Below the pieces are notes generated by a model. That model did not search any database. It saw nothing but the letters and a program-made list of their open reading frames with translations, and was not told the DNA's origin. The translations under genes were made by a program, and so were the position numbers. From the NCBI RefSeq assembly GCF_038002225.1, contig NZ_JBBOCA010000001.1:2170001-2234000 (forward strand): a stretch of 64,000 nt of DNA. Reading direction: 5' to 3'. The stretch comes from Paenibacillus sp. FSL R7-0204. Lineage in GTDB: Bacteria > Bacillota > Bacilli > Paenibacillales > Paenibacillaceae. Positions 27,170 to 35,613 of the stretch are shown here, piece after piece. Every line of letters starts with the position of its first letter. The stretch's first letter is position 1.

Positions 27170-27964
27170 ATGCGAACTCTTCAAGAATTATTTAATCTGC
27201 AAGGCAAGGCAGCAGTTGTGACCGGAGGAGCTGGTTATCTGGGCACAGCTATAGCGGAGGGGCTGGCTGAGGCTGGCGCGGCAGTCTATCTGGTAAGCTC
27301 GAGTGGTCAGCGCTGCAAGGAGACCGCTGAGGCGATCGCCCGCACCACCGGAGCAGCCTGCTTCGGCAAGACAATGGATATCCGGCAGGAAGCATCAGTC
27401 AGAGCATGTATTCAGAGCATTGCCGAAGCGGCCGGAAGCATCGATATCCTGGTGAATAATGCCGCATTCAGCTCAGCCGCCAAGCTGGCGGTCATGAGTG
27501 AAGAGCAGTGGCTGGCCGGTCTGGACGGGACGATCAATGGAACCTTCAGATGTGTCAAGGCCGTCCTGCCCTATATGCTTGAACAAAAGAGAGGCTCCAT
27601 CATTAACGTCTCCTCGATGTACGGGCTGGTCTCGCCTAACCCGGAGGTCTACGGAGACAGCGGGATGGATAATCCCGCCAATTACGGGGCTGGTAAAGCG
27701 GCGATAGGCCAGTTTACCCGTTACATTGCCTGCCACTTCGGGCAACACGGAATCAGAGCGAATACGGTATCGCCCGGGCCTTTTCCTAATGCAGCGGTTC
27801 AAGCTGATCCCCAGTTCATCCGGCAGCTGGAGAGGAAGAATCCGCTGGGCAGGATCGGCACTCCTGAGGATTTGAAGGGAGTGATGGTATTTCTGGCTTC
27901 CGCCGCCTCAAGCTATGTTACAGGTGAGAATATCTCTGTCGACGGAGGCTGGACCGCATGGTAA
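27170..27964 (+). CDS. Short-chain dehydrogenase/reductase
   Basis: 264 aa from ATG 27170, with AGGAGGTGG ten bases upstream. Classical SDR: VTGGAGYLGTAIAEGLAEAG (cofactor loop), DILVNNAAFSS, INVSSMYGLVSP and the catalytic YGAGKAAIGQFTRYIA; the C-terminus ends in YVTGENISVDGGWTAW. Probably NAD(P)H-dependent oxidoreduction of a sugar in the pathway; the substrate cannot be determined. The last 7 bp overlap pseG. Confidence 0.85.
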   Translation: MRTLQELFNLQGKAAVVTGGAGYLGTAIAEGLAEAGAAVYLVSSSGQRCKETAEAIARTTGAACFGKTMDIRQEASVRACIQSIAEAAGSIDILVNNAAFSSAAKLAVMSEEQWLAGLDGTINGTFRCVKAVLPYMLEQKRGSIINVSSMYGLVSPNPEVYGDSGMDNPANYGAGKAAIGQFTRYIACHFGQHGIRANTVSPGPFPNAAVQADPQFIRQLERKNPLGRIGTPEDLKGVMVFLASAASSYVTGENISVDGGWTAW

Positions 27965-29076
27965 GCACAGCAGCTAATCCAATGAATATATGGATTCGGG
28001 CCGATTCCTCGTATTCTATGGGCACGGGCCATATCATGCGCTGCCTGACACTTGCAGGCGGGCTTGCCGCCAGAGGCGGGCAGATCACGTTCATTTGCCG
28101 CGAGCTGCCGGGGAATCTGGCCGGCTATATCAGGGGCCAGGGCTATGCGGTGGAGCTGCTGCCGCCGCCGGATGATCCGTCGTACGCCGCATTCTGGCTT
28201 CAGGTGGATTGGCGGACCGATGCCATGGAGACGGTGCAGCGGCTGGAGGGGGCTGCTCCTGCGGATTGCCTCATTATCGACCATTACGGGATTGATAAGC
28301 GGTGGGAGACATGGGTACAGGGGAAAGTGAAGAAGATCGTGGCCATCGACGATTTGGCGGACCGCCCGCATGAGTGTGATCTGCTGCTGGACCCCAATCC
28401 ATCCGCTGCCTGGGACCGCTACCAGGGGTTGCTTCCTGCTTACTGCACGAAATTGACAGGCACCTGCTATACGCTGCTGCGGCCGGAATTCCGCGCGGCT
28501 AAGCTGGGGCTGGCTGAACGGGACGGAACCATAAGCCGGGTTCTGGTGTTTTTTGGCGGCACCGATCCTACAGGGGAGACTTTCAAAACCTTGCGGGCCC
28601 TGCAGAGTCCCGCTTTCGCTAACCTGCGGCTTGATGTCGTAGCAGGCGGAATGAACCGCCGCAAGGATGACATCGCAGCCTTATGCGACTCGATGCCGCA
28701 GGCCAGCTTCCATTGTCAGATTGATTACATGGCTGACTTGATGCAGAAGGCAGACCTCTCGATAGGCGCAGGCGGAAGTACGACCTGGGAACGCTGTTAC
28801 CTAGGCCTCCCTTCGCTGTGCATTATTACGGCGGATAATCAGCGGGAGATCACAGCCTTGGTCCATACGCAGGGGGCTGCATTAAGCCTGGGGAAGAGTA
28901 ATGCGGTGACCGCCCAAGCAATTGAGCAGGGGATTAAGGCTATGCTGGCTGACCCGGCGACGGTACGGGCCATGTCGGAGCAGGCACTCCGCCTGATGGG
29001 CGAGGATAAATGGGATGAGGTCATAGACAGAATTATAGGAGGCGACTATGGCAGACCTAAGGGACTACAGGCTTGA
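27958..29076 (+). CDS. pseG: UDP-2,4-diacetamido-2,4,6-trideoxy-beta-L-altropyranose hydrolase, PseG/SpsG
   Basis: 372 aa from ATG 27958, with GGAGG nine bases upstream inside the preceding gene; ATG 27982 has no site. MurG-like GT-B hydrolase: IWIRADSSYSMGTGHIMRCLTLAGGL (Gly-His motif), IDHYGIDKRWE, IDDLADRPHECDLLLDPNP, VFFGGTDPTGE and SIGAGGSTTWERCYLGLPSL. PseG removes UDP from the diacetamido sugar, feeding PseI. Overlaps pseH by 29 bp, an unusually long coupling overlap. Confidence 0.92.
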   Translation: MVSTAANPMNIWIRADSSYSMGTGHIMRCLTLAGGLAARGGQITFICRELPGNLAGYIRGQGYAVELLPPPDDPSYAAFWLQVDWRTDAMETVQRLEGAAPADCLIIDHYGIDKRWETWVQGKVKKIVAIDDLADRPHECDLLLDPNPSAAWDRYQGLLPAYCTKLTGTCYTLLRPEFRAAKLGLAERDGTISRVLVFFGGTDPTGETFKTLRALQSPAFANLRLDVVAGGMNRRKDDIAALCDSMPQASFHCQIDYMADLMQKADLSIGAGGSTTWERCYLGLPSLCIITADNQREITALVHTQGAALSLGKSNAVTAQAIEQGIKAMLADPATVRAMSEQALRLMGEDKWDEVIDRIIGGDYGRPKGLQA

Positions 29077-29620
29077 GAAGCTGAGCCAGGAGCATAGACG
29101 GCTAATATGGGAATGGCGCAATGCCGATCACATCCGGCCCTATATGAATCATGACGGGATCATTTCGCTTCAAGAACATCTTAGCTGGATGCATGCCATA
29201 GCGGAGGATACCAGCCGGGTGGTCCGAATCTGTTACTATCTGGACACACCGGTGGGCTTCGTGCAGTTCTCGCAGATCGACAGGGTCCACAAGACCTGTG
29301 AATGGGGCTTTTATATAGGGGACAAGAGCTGTCCCCCCGGCTCCGGTACCATGATGGGAATCTTGGCGCTGGGGCATATTTTCCAGGTAGAGCAGCTAAG
29401 TAAGGTATGCGCGCAAATCCTGGATTTCAATCAGCGGAGCTTGTCCTATCACCGCAAACTAGGCTTCGTAGAGGAAGGCAGGCTAGGCAGGCAACGGATC
29501 AGAAAACATCAGCCTGTGGATGTGGTCTTGATGGCCCTGTTCCGGGAGCAATGGGAGAAGCACAGGCTGCGGCTGACAGAGGAGGCAACGACAGGCCATG
29601 AAGGAAATCAGGATCGGTAA
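29048..29620 (+). CDS. pseH: UDP-4-amino-4,6-dideoxy-altrosamine N-acetyltransferase, PseH/SpsD-like
   Basis: 190 aa; ATAGGAGGCGACT precedes the ATG. GNAT fold: WEWRNADHIRPYMNHDGIISLQEHLSWM, VGFVQFSQIDRVHKTCEWGFYIGD, GSGTMMGILALGHIF and NQRSLSYHRKLGFVEEGRLGRQRIRKH, which is the PseH-type acetyl-CoA and acceptor pattern. It would N-acetylate the 4-amino group made by PseC. Its 5' end overlaps pseG and its 3' end overlaps pseI. Confidence 0.9.
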   Translation: MADLRDYRLEKLSQEHRRLIWEWRNADHIRPYMNHDGIISLQEHLSWMHAIAEDTSRVVRICYYLDTPVGFVQFSQIDRVHKTCEWGFYIGDKSCPPGSGTMMGILALGHIFQVEQLSKVCAQILDFNQRSLSYHRKLGFVEEGRLGRQRIRKHQPVDVVLMALFREQWEKHRLRLTEEATTGHEGNQDR

Positions 29621-30650
29621 CCGCACCATCGGCAGCGGGCATCCGCCTTTTGTCATCGCGGAGATGTCCGGTAATCATAATAAGTCCCTGGACCGTGCGC
29701 TCGAAATCGTTAAGGCCGCCGCCCGGGCTGGCGCACATGCGTTCAAAATCCAGACCTATACGCCGGACACCATGACGCTTAATCTGCAGAATAAGGATTT
29801 CATGATTGGGGAATCGAACGGACTATGGAAGGGAAAATCGCTGTATGAACTGTATGCTGAGGCATATACGCCCTGGGAATGGCATGAGCCTATCTTTGCT
29901 TCCTGCAGGGCACTCGGGATGATTCCGTTCAGCACCCCGTTCGATGAGTCCTCGCTCGAATTCCTGGAGACGCTCGGCGTTGATTGCTACAAGATCGCTT
30001 CCTTTGAAAATAATGATATTCCCTTATTGCGGAAGGTGGCCTCCAAAGGGAAGCCGATGATTATTTCCACCGGGATGGCCTCGCTCGGCGATATTGAACA
30101 GGCTGTCCGTACCATAACTGCGGCTGGCTGCCGGGAATTTATACTGCTCAAATGCACCAGCAGCTATCCGGCTTCGCCTGAGAATACCAACCTCAATACC
30201 ATTCCGTATCTGCGTGATGTCTTTCGTGCTCAGGTGGGCCTGTCCGACCATACCCTTGGTGTAGGGGCAGCAGTAGCAAGCGTGGCGCTGGGCAGTACAG
30301 TGATTGAAAAGCACTTCACCCTCAATCGTGCGGAAGGCGGGGTGGATGCTGCATTCTCCCTGGAGCCGGCAGAATTCGCTTCCCTGGTCCGGGAGACAGA
30401 TACGGCCTGGAGAGCACTCGGCGGCGTCTCCATCGGTCCGACTCCCGAAGAAGAGAAATCTCTGCAATTCAGACGGTCCATCTATACCTCCAAGGATATC
30501 AAGGCCGGAGACCTGCTTACTGCGGATAACATCAAAGTCATCCGCCCCGGTTACGGCCTTGCGCCCAAATATTATGATCTGCTTATCGGCAAACGCCTCA
30601 GAACCGATTTGCCCGCCGGAACCCCGCTGAGCTGGGACCTGCTGCTGTAA
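29598..30650 (+). CDS. pseI: Pseudaminic acid synthase
   Basis: 350 aa. NeuB family: FVIAEMSGNHNKSLDRALEIVKAAARAGAHAFKIQTYTPDTMTL near the start, FSTPFDESSLEFLETLGVDCYKIASFE, STGMASLGDIEQAV, LSDHTLGVGAAVASVALGSTVIEKHFTL, and a C-terminal SAF domain (SIYTSKDIKAGDLLTADNIKVIRPG). Condenses PEP with the hexosamine released by PseG. The TPDTMTL and LSDHTLG wording favours PseI over sialic acid synthases. Ends only 6 bp before the ileS promoter, with no terminator between. Confidence 0.93.
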   Translation: MKEIRIGNRTIGSGHPPFVIAEMSGNHNKSLDRALEIVKAAARAGAHAFKIQTYTPDTMTLNLQNKDFMIGESNGLWKGKSLYELYAEAYTPWEWHEPIFASCRALGMIPFSTPFDESSLEFLETLGVDCYKIASFENNDIPLLRKVASKGKPMIISTGMASLGDIEQAVRTITAAGCREFILLKCTSSYPASPENTNLNTIPYLRDVFRAQVGLSDHTLGVGAAVASVALGSTVIEKHFTLNRAEGGVDAAFSLEPAEFASLVRETDTAWRALGGVSIGPTPEEEKSLQFRRSIYTSKDIKAGDLLTADNIKVIRPGYGLAPKYYDLLIGKRLRTDLPAGTPLSWDLLL

Positions 30651-30656
30651 TCCGCC

Positions 30657-30685
30657 TTGACAATTGGGGCGAAAACGTCTATAAC
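30657..30685 (+). promoter_or_regulatory. SigA-type promoter of the ileS leader
   Basis: TTGACA at 30657-30662 and TATAAC at 30680-30685 with a 17-bp spacer. It begins six bases after the pseI stop. Confidence 0.85.
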
Positions 30686-30718
30686 TAGAACATATCTGTA
30701 TCCATTGAATCTAAATTC

Positions 30719-31006
30719 GATGACGGGATAAGTAAGATAAGGTAACGTTCTCCAGAGAGTCGGTGCTTGCTGCGAGCCGATCGTTCACGCCTTACCCGAA
30801 GATCCTCCCCTAGAAGCTAAGCTGAAGCGTGTATACGTGCGTAGGCTCCGCCGTCTGCCGGACGTTATCCCGGACCCGCCAGGTTGTTTATTGCCTGCGG
30901 ACTGAGATTGTACTGAATCCACACCCTTAGGATGTGCGTGCAGTGCAAATTAGGGTGGTATCGCGAGCGTCGTCTCGCCCCTTTGGGGGCGGGGCGGCGT
31001 TTATTT
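30719..31006 (+). ncRNA. T-box leader (isoleucine specific) of ileS
   Basis: Begins with the stem I base GATGACGGGATAAGTAAG, then AGAGAG and the distal-loop pattern GGTGC..TGCGAGCC. The likely specifier ATC is at 30802-30804 (GAAGATCCTCC), matching tRNA-Ile(GAT). The T-box bulge AGGGTGGTATCGCG is at 30952-30965. A terminator stem (30968-31000) ends in TTTATTT. Uncharged tRNA-Ile would favour the antiterminator and ileS expression. Confidence 0.93.
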
Positions 31007-31017
31007 GTGTGGTGGGC

Positions 31018-31066
31018 ATCCCCCTAAATCGACTTAGATCCCCCTAAATCCCCCTTACAAGGGGGA
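31018..31066 (+). repeat. Short direct repeats plus C/G hairpin
   Basis: ATCCCCCTAAATC occurs at 31018-31030 and 31038-31050 (20-bp period), followed by CCCCCTT-ACA-AGGGGG. It lies directly after the T-box terminator. No function is evident. Confidence 0.7.
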
Positions 31067-31161
31067 CCCCAAGGGCTGGCCGCCCTCTGGACACCCGCAA
31101 CAAGTGCTCCGTGGAAAGAGTGGCGTGGGCGGAAGGGAATGGACTCTGTTGGCGGAAGGAC

Positions 31162-31547
31162 CGGCCCTTCTTAGGCTCCCCTATCGGGTACGCCTGCGGT
31201 GCCTTAACAGCGCCCCGGGCCCAGCCCGACCAGTGCTGCCCTCCGGGTTCGCGGGCCGGGTGGCCCAAGAATGAACGGCAAGCCCCCGTCCAAGTAGCTG
31301 CCCTCCGGGATCGCGGGCCGGGTGGCCCAAGAGTCAACGGCAAGCTCCCCGTCCAGTGCTGCCCTCCGGGTTCGCAGGCCGGGTGGCCCAAGAGCTAACG
31401 GCAAGCCCCCGTCCAGTGCTGCCCTCCGGGTTCGCGGGCCGGGTGGCCCAAGAGCCAACGGCAAGCCCCCCGGGCGGCAGCCCGGGGGTGCCCTAGTGTA
31501 GTTAAGGCCCCGCAGGCGTACCCGTCAGGGCAGCCTAAGAAGGGCCG
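31162..31547 (+). repeat. Four ~60-bp tandem repeats flanked by inverted repeats
   Basis: Four GC-rich units begin with GCTGCCCTCCGGG at 31235, 31297, 31358 and 31418 (steps 62, 61, 60) and each contains GGCCGGGTGGCCCAAGA and AACGGCAAGC. They are bracketed by arms 31162-31220 and 31480-31547 that are reverse complements: CGGCCCTTCTTAGGCT and GGGTACGCCTGCGG are identical in both, as is GCCTTAAC. Weaker mirror similarity extends about 50 bp further out. ORFs cross it on both strands but look fortuitous. The remaining 31067-31161 and 31548-31734 hold no gene. Confidence 0.88.
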
Positions 31548-31734
31548 AGGACCCCGTCGAAGTAATCCTTCCCGTCCACTGACCCTGCTCCTCGCGCGAT
31601 GCATTTATTTCGGGCTTGGCGAAGGGAGGGTTTGGGAGGGATCGAAAAGCTTTAAAGTTTTAAAATCTTTTAAGAAGAAGAAGGCTCGGATGATATCCGA
31701 TAAAGTTTAAGACTAAACGAAGGGATTGACCATC

Positions 31735-34700
31735 ATGCATAAGGTAGATGTCAAAGAAAAAGCCCGGGCCAGAGATGTCCGGATCTTGAAAAAGTGGAGC
31801 GAGGAGGACACGTTCCGCCGCTCGATGGAGAACCGCGAGGGACGCCCGAACTATGTGTTCTATGAAGGGCCGCCGACGGCGAACGGAGTGCCGCATATCG
31901 GGCATGTGCTGGGCCGGGTCATCAAGGATTTTATCGGCCGCTACCAGACCATGAAGGGCTTCCGCGTCATCCGCAAAGCGGGCTGGGATACGCACGGCCT
32001 GCCGGTAGAGCTCGGGGTGCAGAAGAAACTCGGCATCTCCGGCAAGCAGGATATCGAAGAATACGGCGTCGAGAAGTTCATCAAGGAATGTAAGGAAAGT
32101 GTATTCGGCTATGAGAAGCAGTGGCGGGAATTCACAGAAGCGATCGGCTACTGGACGGATCTGGATCATCCGTATGTAACGCTGGACAATACGTATATCG
32201 AGAGCGTGTGGAACATCCTGGCTACGGTTCATGAGAAAGGCCTGATGTACCGGGGGCACCGCGTTAGCCCTTATTGTCCGAGCTGCCAGACGACCCTCAG
32301 CTCCCATGAAGTTGCCCAGGGGTATAAGACCGTTAAGGATCTGAGTGCCACCGCCAAGTTCAAGCTGGACGGCAGCGGCGACTATGTGCTCGCCTGGACG
32401 ACTACGCCTTGGACGCTTCCGGCGCATATGGCGCTGGCGATGAATCCGGCTATGGAATATGTGCGTGCGCAGCAGGAAGACGGCGTGTATGTACTGGCGA
32501 AGAACCTGGTGGACGAAGTGCTGAAAGGCGAGTACACCATCCTGTCTACACACACTGGCGCTGACTTTATCGGCCAGAGCTATACGCCGCCGTTCGGTTA
32601 TATCAAGGCGGAGAAGCATAATGTGATCGTCGGAGCCTCTTTTGTAACGGATTCAAGTGGTACCGGGATCGTACATATGGCTCCGGCACACGGGGAAGAC
32701 GACTATAAGAGCTGCCGCGAGAATGGGATCAGCTTCGTCAATGTAGTGGATGCTTCCGGGAAATACACGGATGTAGTGAGTGATTTTGCCGGACGGTTCG
32801 TGAAGGACTGTGACCTGGATATCGTGAAGGTGCTGTCTGAACGCGGATTACTCTACCACAAAGAGAAGTATGAGCACAGCTATCCGTTCTGCTGGCGCTG
32901 CGACACTCCGCTGCTCTATTACGCAACAGACAGCTGGTTCATCCAGACGACAGCGATCAAGGATCAGCTGATTGCCAACAATAACAGTGTGGACTGGTAC
33001 CCGGACCATGTGCGCGAAGGGCGCTTCGGCAAGTTCCTGGAGGAGCTGGTGGACTGGAATATCAGCCGCAACCGCTACTGGGGTACGCCGCTTAACGTAT
33101 GGGTCTGCCAGGATACCGGCAAGGAATTCGCGCCGCACAGCATCGCCGAGCTGAGAGCGATGGCGATCGGCGAGGTCGCCGAGGATATCGAGCTGCATAA
33201 GCCGTACGTGGATAATATCCAGCTGCGCAGCCCGTTCAGCGAAGGCGGCATCATGGTCCGCACCCCGGAAGTGATCGACGTCTGGTTCGATAGCGGCTCG
33301 ATGCCATTCGCCCAGAGTCATTACCCGTTCGAGAATCAAGACCGGTTCGAGGACCAGTATCCGGCGGATATGATCTGTGAAGGGATCGACCAGACGCGCG
33401 GCTGGTTCTACAGCCTGCTGGCTGTATCGACCCTGTTCACTGGCAAGGCGCCGTACAAAGCGGTTATCGCCCACGGCCATATTTTCGATGAGAACGGCCA
33501 GAAGATGTCCAAATCCAAAGGCAATGTCATCGACCCATGGGAAATCATGAACGAATACGGCACGGATGCCTTCCGCTGGGCCATTCTGTCTGACAGTGCG
33601 CCGTGGAACAACAAGCGCTTCTCGCGCGGTCTGGTCGGGGAGACGAAGTCCAAGGTAGTGGACACTCTGGTGAACACGCATGCTTTCCTTACGCTGTATG
33701 CCGGAATCGACGGCTATGATCCTGCGGATCACCCGTTCAAGGTGTCTGAGCATAAGCTCGACCGCTGGATGCTGTCCCGTCTGAACAGCCTGATCGTGCT
33801 GGTGGATAAAGGGCTGGCCGTGAATGACTTCGTGAACACCTCAAAGGCGATTGAGAACTTTGTGGATGAGCTGAGCAACTGGTACATCCGCCGTTCCCGT
33901 GACCGGTTCTGGGGCAGCGGGCTGGGCGAAGAGAAGCTGGATGCTTACCGTACCCTTACGCATGTTCTGCTGACCACAGCCAAGCTGATGGCTCCATTCA
34001 CTCCGATGCTGTCCGAGGATATCTTCACGAACCTGGGCGGCGGGGAGAGTGTACATTTGGCAGACTATCCGGCAGCGGACGAGAACCTGATTGACCTGGC
34101 TCTGGAAAAAGATATGGAGTACGCCCGCGGCATCGTCGAGCTGGCCCGTAACGTCCGCAACGAGAGCGGCATCAAGAACCGGCAGCCGTTGTCCGAGCTG
34201 ATTGCATCCACACCGGACAACTTCAACGTGGCGGATTATGAAGAGCTGATCAAAGAAGAGATCAACGTCAAAAATATCGTCATCGAGCACAGCGACAGCG
34301 GCTTCGTAGACTTCACCCTGAAGCTGAACCTGAAGGTGGCAGGCAAGAAATACGGCAAGAGCGTCGGCTTCCTGCAAGGCTTCCTCAAAGCGATGGACAG
34401 TGACGCTACCCGCAAAGCGGTACAAGAAGGCGTTATCGCCATTGTGTCACCGGACGGAGAAGAGCTGCAGATTACGTCCGAGGAGCTGCTGGTTGAGAAG
34501 CAGGCCAAACCAGGCTTTGCCTCCGCTTCCGGCTATGGACTGACTGTGGCCCTGAACACAGAAATCACGCCGGAGCTGGTACAGGAAGGCTGGGTACGCG
34601 AAGTCGTACGTGCGGTGCAGGATTACCGCAAACGTCTGGATCTGCCGATCGACAAGCGGATTGCCCTGACCCTGCATGTCGATGACGAGCTGAAGGCGGC

Positions 34701-34827
34701 GGTGACTGCATTCGAGCATGTGCTGCGTGAGAATGTACTGGTTACTACGGTGGATTTTGACGGAGATTATACCTATGAGACAGTGGATGCCGGCGGCAAG
34801 AGCATCGGTATTCATATCGGCGCTTAA
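31735..34827 (+). CDS. ileS: Isoleucyl-tRNA synthetase, long (type 2-like) form
   Basis: 1030 aa from ATG 31735 (AAGGGATT upstream; TTG 31726 in frame is an alternative). Class Ia synthetase: HIGH motif as PTANGVPHIGHVLGR near residue 50, editing domain with TTTPWTLPAHMALAMNP, CP and catalytic core WDTHGLPVE, RYWGTPLNVW and the KMSKS loop QKMSKSKGNVIDPW near residue 594; anticodon domain with SRLNSLI and NWYIRRSRDRFW. The wording and length resemble the eukaryote-like IleS2 class rather than the shorter B. subtilis enzyme. It is the only ileS in the window and is under T-box control. Confidence 0.96.
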   Translation: MHKVDVKEKARARDVRILKKWSEEDTFRRSMENREGRPNYVFYEGPPTANGVPHIGHVLGRVIKDFIGRYQTMKGFRVIRKAGWDTHGLPVELGVQKKLGISGKQDIEEYGVEKFIKECKESVFGYEKQWREFTEAIGYWTDLDHPYVTLDNTYIESVWNILATVHEKGLMYRGHRVSPYCPSCQTTLSSHEVAQGYKTVKDLSATAKFKLDGSGDYVLAWTTTPWTLPAHMALAMNPAMEYVRAQQEDGVYVLAKNLVDEVLKGEYTILSTHTGADFIGQSYTPPFGYIKAEKHNVIVGASFVTDSSGTGIVHMAPAHGEDDYKSCRENGISFVNVVDASGKYTDVVSDFAGRFVKDCDLDIVKVLSERGLLYHKEKYEHSYPFCWRCDTPLLYYATDSWFIQTTAIKDQLIANNNSVDWYPDHVREGRFGKFLEELVDWNISRNRYWGTPLNVWVCQDTGKEFAPHSIAELRAMAIGEVAEDIELHKPYVDNIQLRSPFSEGGIMVRTPEVIDVWFDSGSMPFAQSHYPFENQDRFEDQYPADMICEGIDQTRGWFYSLLAVSTLFTGKAPYKAVIAHGHIFDENGQKMSKSKGNVIDPWEIMNEYGTDAFRWAILSDSAPWNNKRFSRGLVGETKSKVVDTLVNTHAFLTLYAGIDGYDPADHPFKVSEHKLDRWMLSRLNSLIVLVDKGLAVNDFVNTSKAIENFVDELSNWYIRRSRDRFWGSGLGEEKLDAYRTLTHVLLTTAKLMAPFTPMLSEDIFTNLGGGESVHLADYPAADENLIDLALEKDMEYARGIVELARNVRNESGIKNRQPLSELIASTPDNFNVADYEELIKEEINVKNIVIEHSDSGFVDFTLKLNLKVAGKKYGKSVGFLQGFLKAMDSDATRKAVQEGVIAIVSPDGEELQITSEELLVEKQAKPGFASASGYGLTVALNTEITPELVQEGWVREVVRAVQDYRKRLDLPIDKRIALTLHVDDELKAAVTAFEHVLRENVLVTTVDFDGDYTYETVDAGGKSIGIHIGA

Positions 34828-34920
34828 CTCCAGAGCGGCCGCGCATCTCCTGCATTACTTGTCCCTATATGGCACATACTAGCCGCAAAGGAAAAGTTTC
34901 CGCGGGTTAGAATGCAAATG

Positions 34921-34972
34921 ACGAGCCCTGTGCTTGAAGAGAGAATTCTCTTCGACCGGGCTCGTTTGTTTT
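34921..34972 (+). terminator. Intrinsic terminator after ileS
   Basis: ACGAGCCC (34921-34928) pairs with GGGCTCGT (34958-34965); an inner GAAGAGAGAATTCTCTTC also folds. TTTGTTTTG follows. Confidence 0.88.
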
Positions 34973-35004
34973 GCGGCGTATAGACAACCAGGAGGTGCAG
35001 GGGC

Positions 35005-35568
35005 ATGGGTGGAAGGAACAACAGGAAGATTCCTGCAGAGCAGCCGAAGCAGCCGGAAGAGCCGGGCAGAATTTCGATCAGAACTACGGACAGGGGGAAT
35101 AACAGGGTGGACGCGCCGCATGAGAAGCAGCCCTCGCATTCTGAAGCAGGCCAACCATCGGGCAAGACAGATCCGGGCACAGAATATCCTGAGAAAAGTC
35201 AGCCGGCCACTTCTTCCCAGCCTAAGCCTAAAGTGGCTGTCACAGCAGCCGTTGACCCGGCCGATCTTCCCCCGGAAGAGAAGCTGAACGCCCTGTACCG
35301 GATGACCACGAGTCTGGCCCAGCAGATGGAGAAGTCACGGATCTCGGAATATACCGAGCTCCTGTATTCCCCCTTTCGGCTGATCTGGCTGAACATCCTC
35401 TCCGGAGTAGCCAGGGGGCTGGGGATTGCGCTAGGATTCACTTTTTTTGCAGCGACGATTATTTATGTGCTTCAGGTGTTGGGTGCGCTCAATCTGCCGA
35501 TTATCGGCGACTATATCGCGGACATTGTGCGGATTGTCCAGCATCAGCTGGAGCTGAAGACCTTCTGA
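35005..35568 (+). CDS. DUF5665-like membrane protein with long polar N-terminus
   Basis: 187 aa; CCAGGAGGTGCAGGGGC precedes the ATG. Residues 1-90 are low-complexity and hydrophilic (Gln, Pro, Lys, Ser). The C-terminal part has PPEEKLNALYRMTTSLAQQMEKSRISEYTELLYSPFRLIWLNILSGVARGLGIALGFTFF, one membrane segment near residues 137-162 and a short tail. That layout matches the small DUF5665 family; the role is unknown. Stands alone between terminators. Confidence 0.75.
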   Translation: MGGRNNRKIPAEQPKQPEEPGRISIRTTDRGNNRVDAPHEKQPSHSEAGQPSGKTDPGTEYPEKSQPATSSQPKPKVAVTAAVDPADLPPEEKLNALYRMTTSLAQQMEKSRISEYTELLYSPFRLIWLNILSGVARGLGIALGFTFFAATIIYVLQVLGALNLPIIGDYIADIVRIVQHQLELKTF

Positions 35569-35589
35569 TTGCAGCTGAACCTGAAAGAA

Positions 35590-35605
35590 CCCCACAATGG
35601 TGGGG
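35590..35605 (-). terminator. Shared hairpin between DUF5665-like gene and yteA-like gene
   Basis: CCCCAC-AATG-GTGGGG. Read on the minus strand it is followed by TTCTTTC, so it can end the leftward gene at 35614; rightward T content is poor. Confidence 0.6.
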
Positions 35606-35613
35606 CCTTGCGA

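Noticed and set aside
31044..31604. Several ORFs on both strands across the ileS leader repeats
   Set aside because: They are made of the tandem DNA repeats themselves, occur on both strands and lack ribosome sites.
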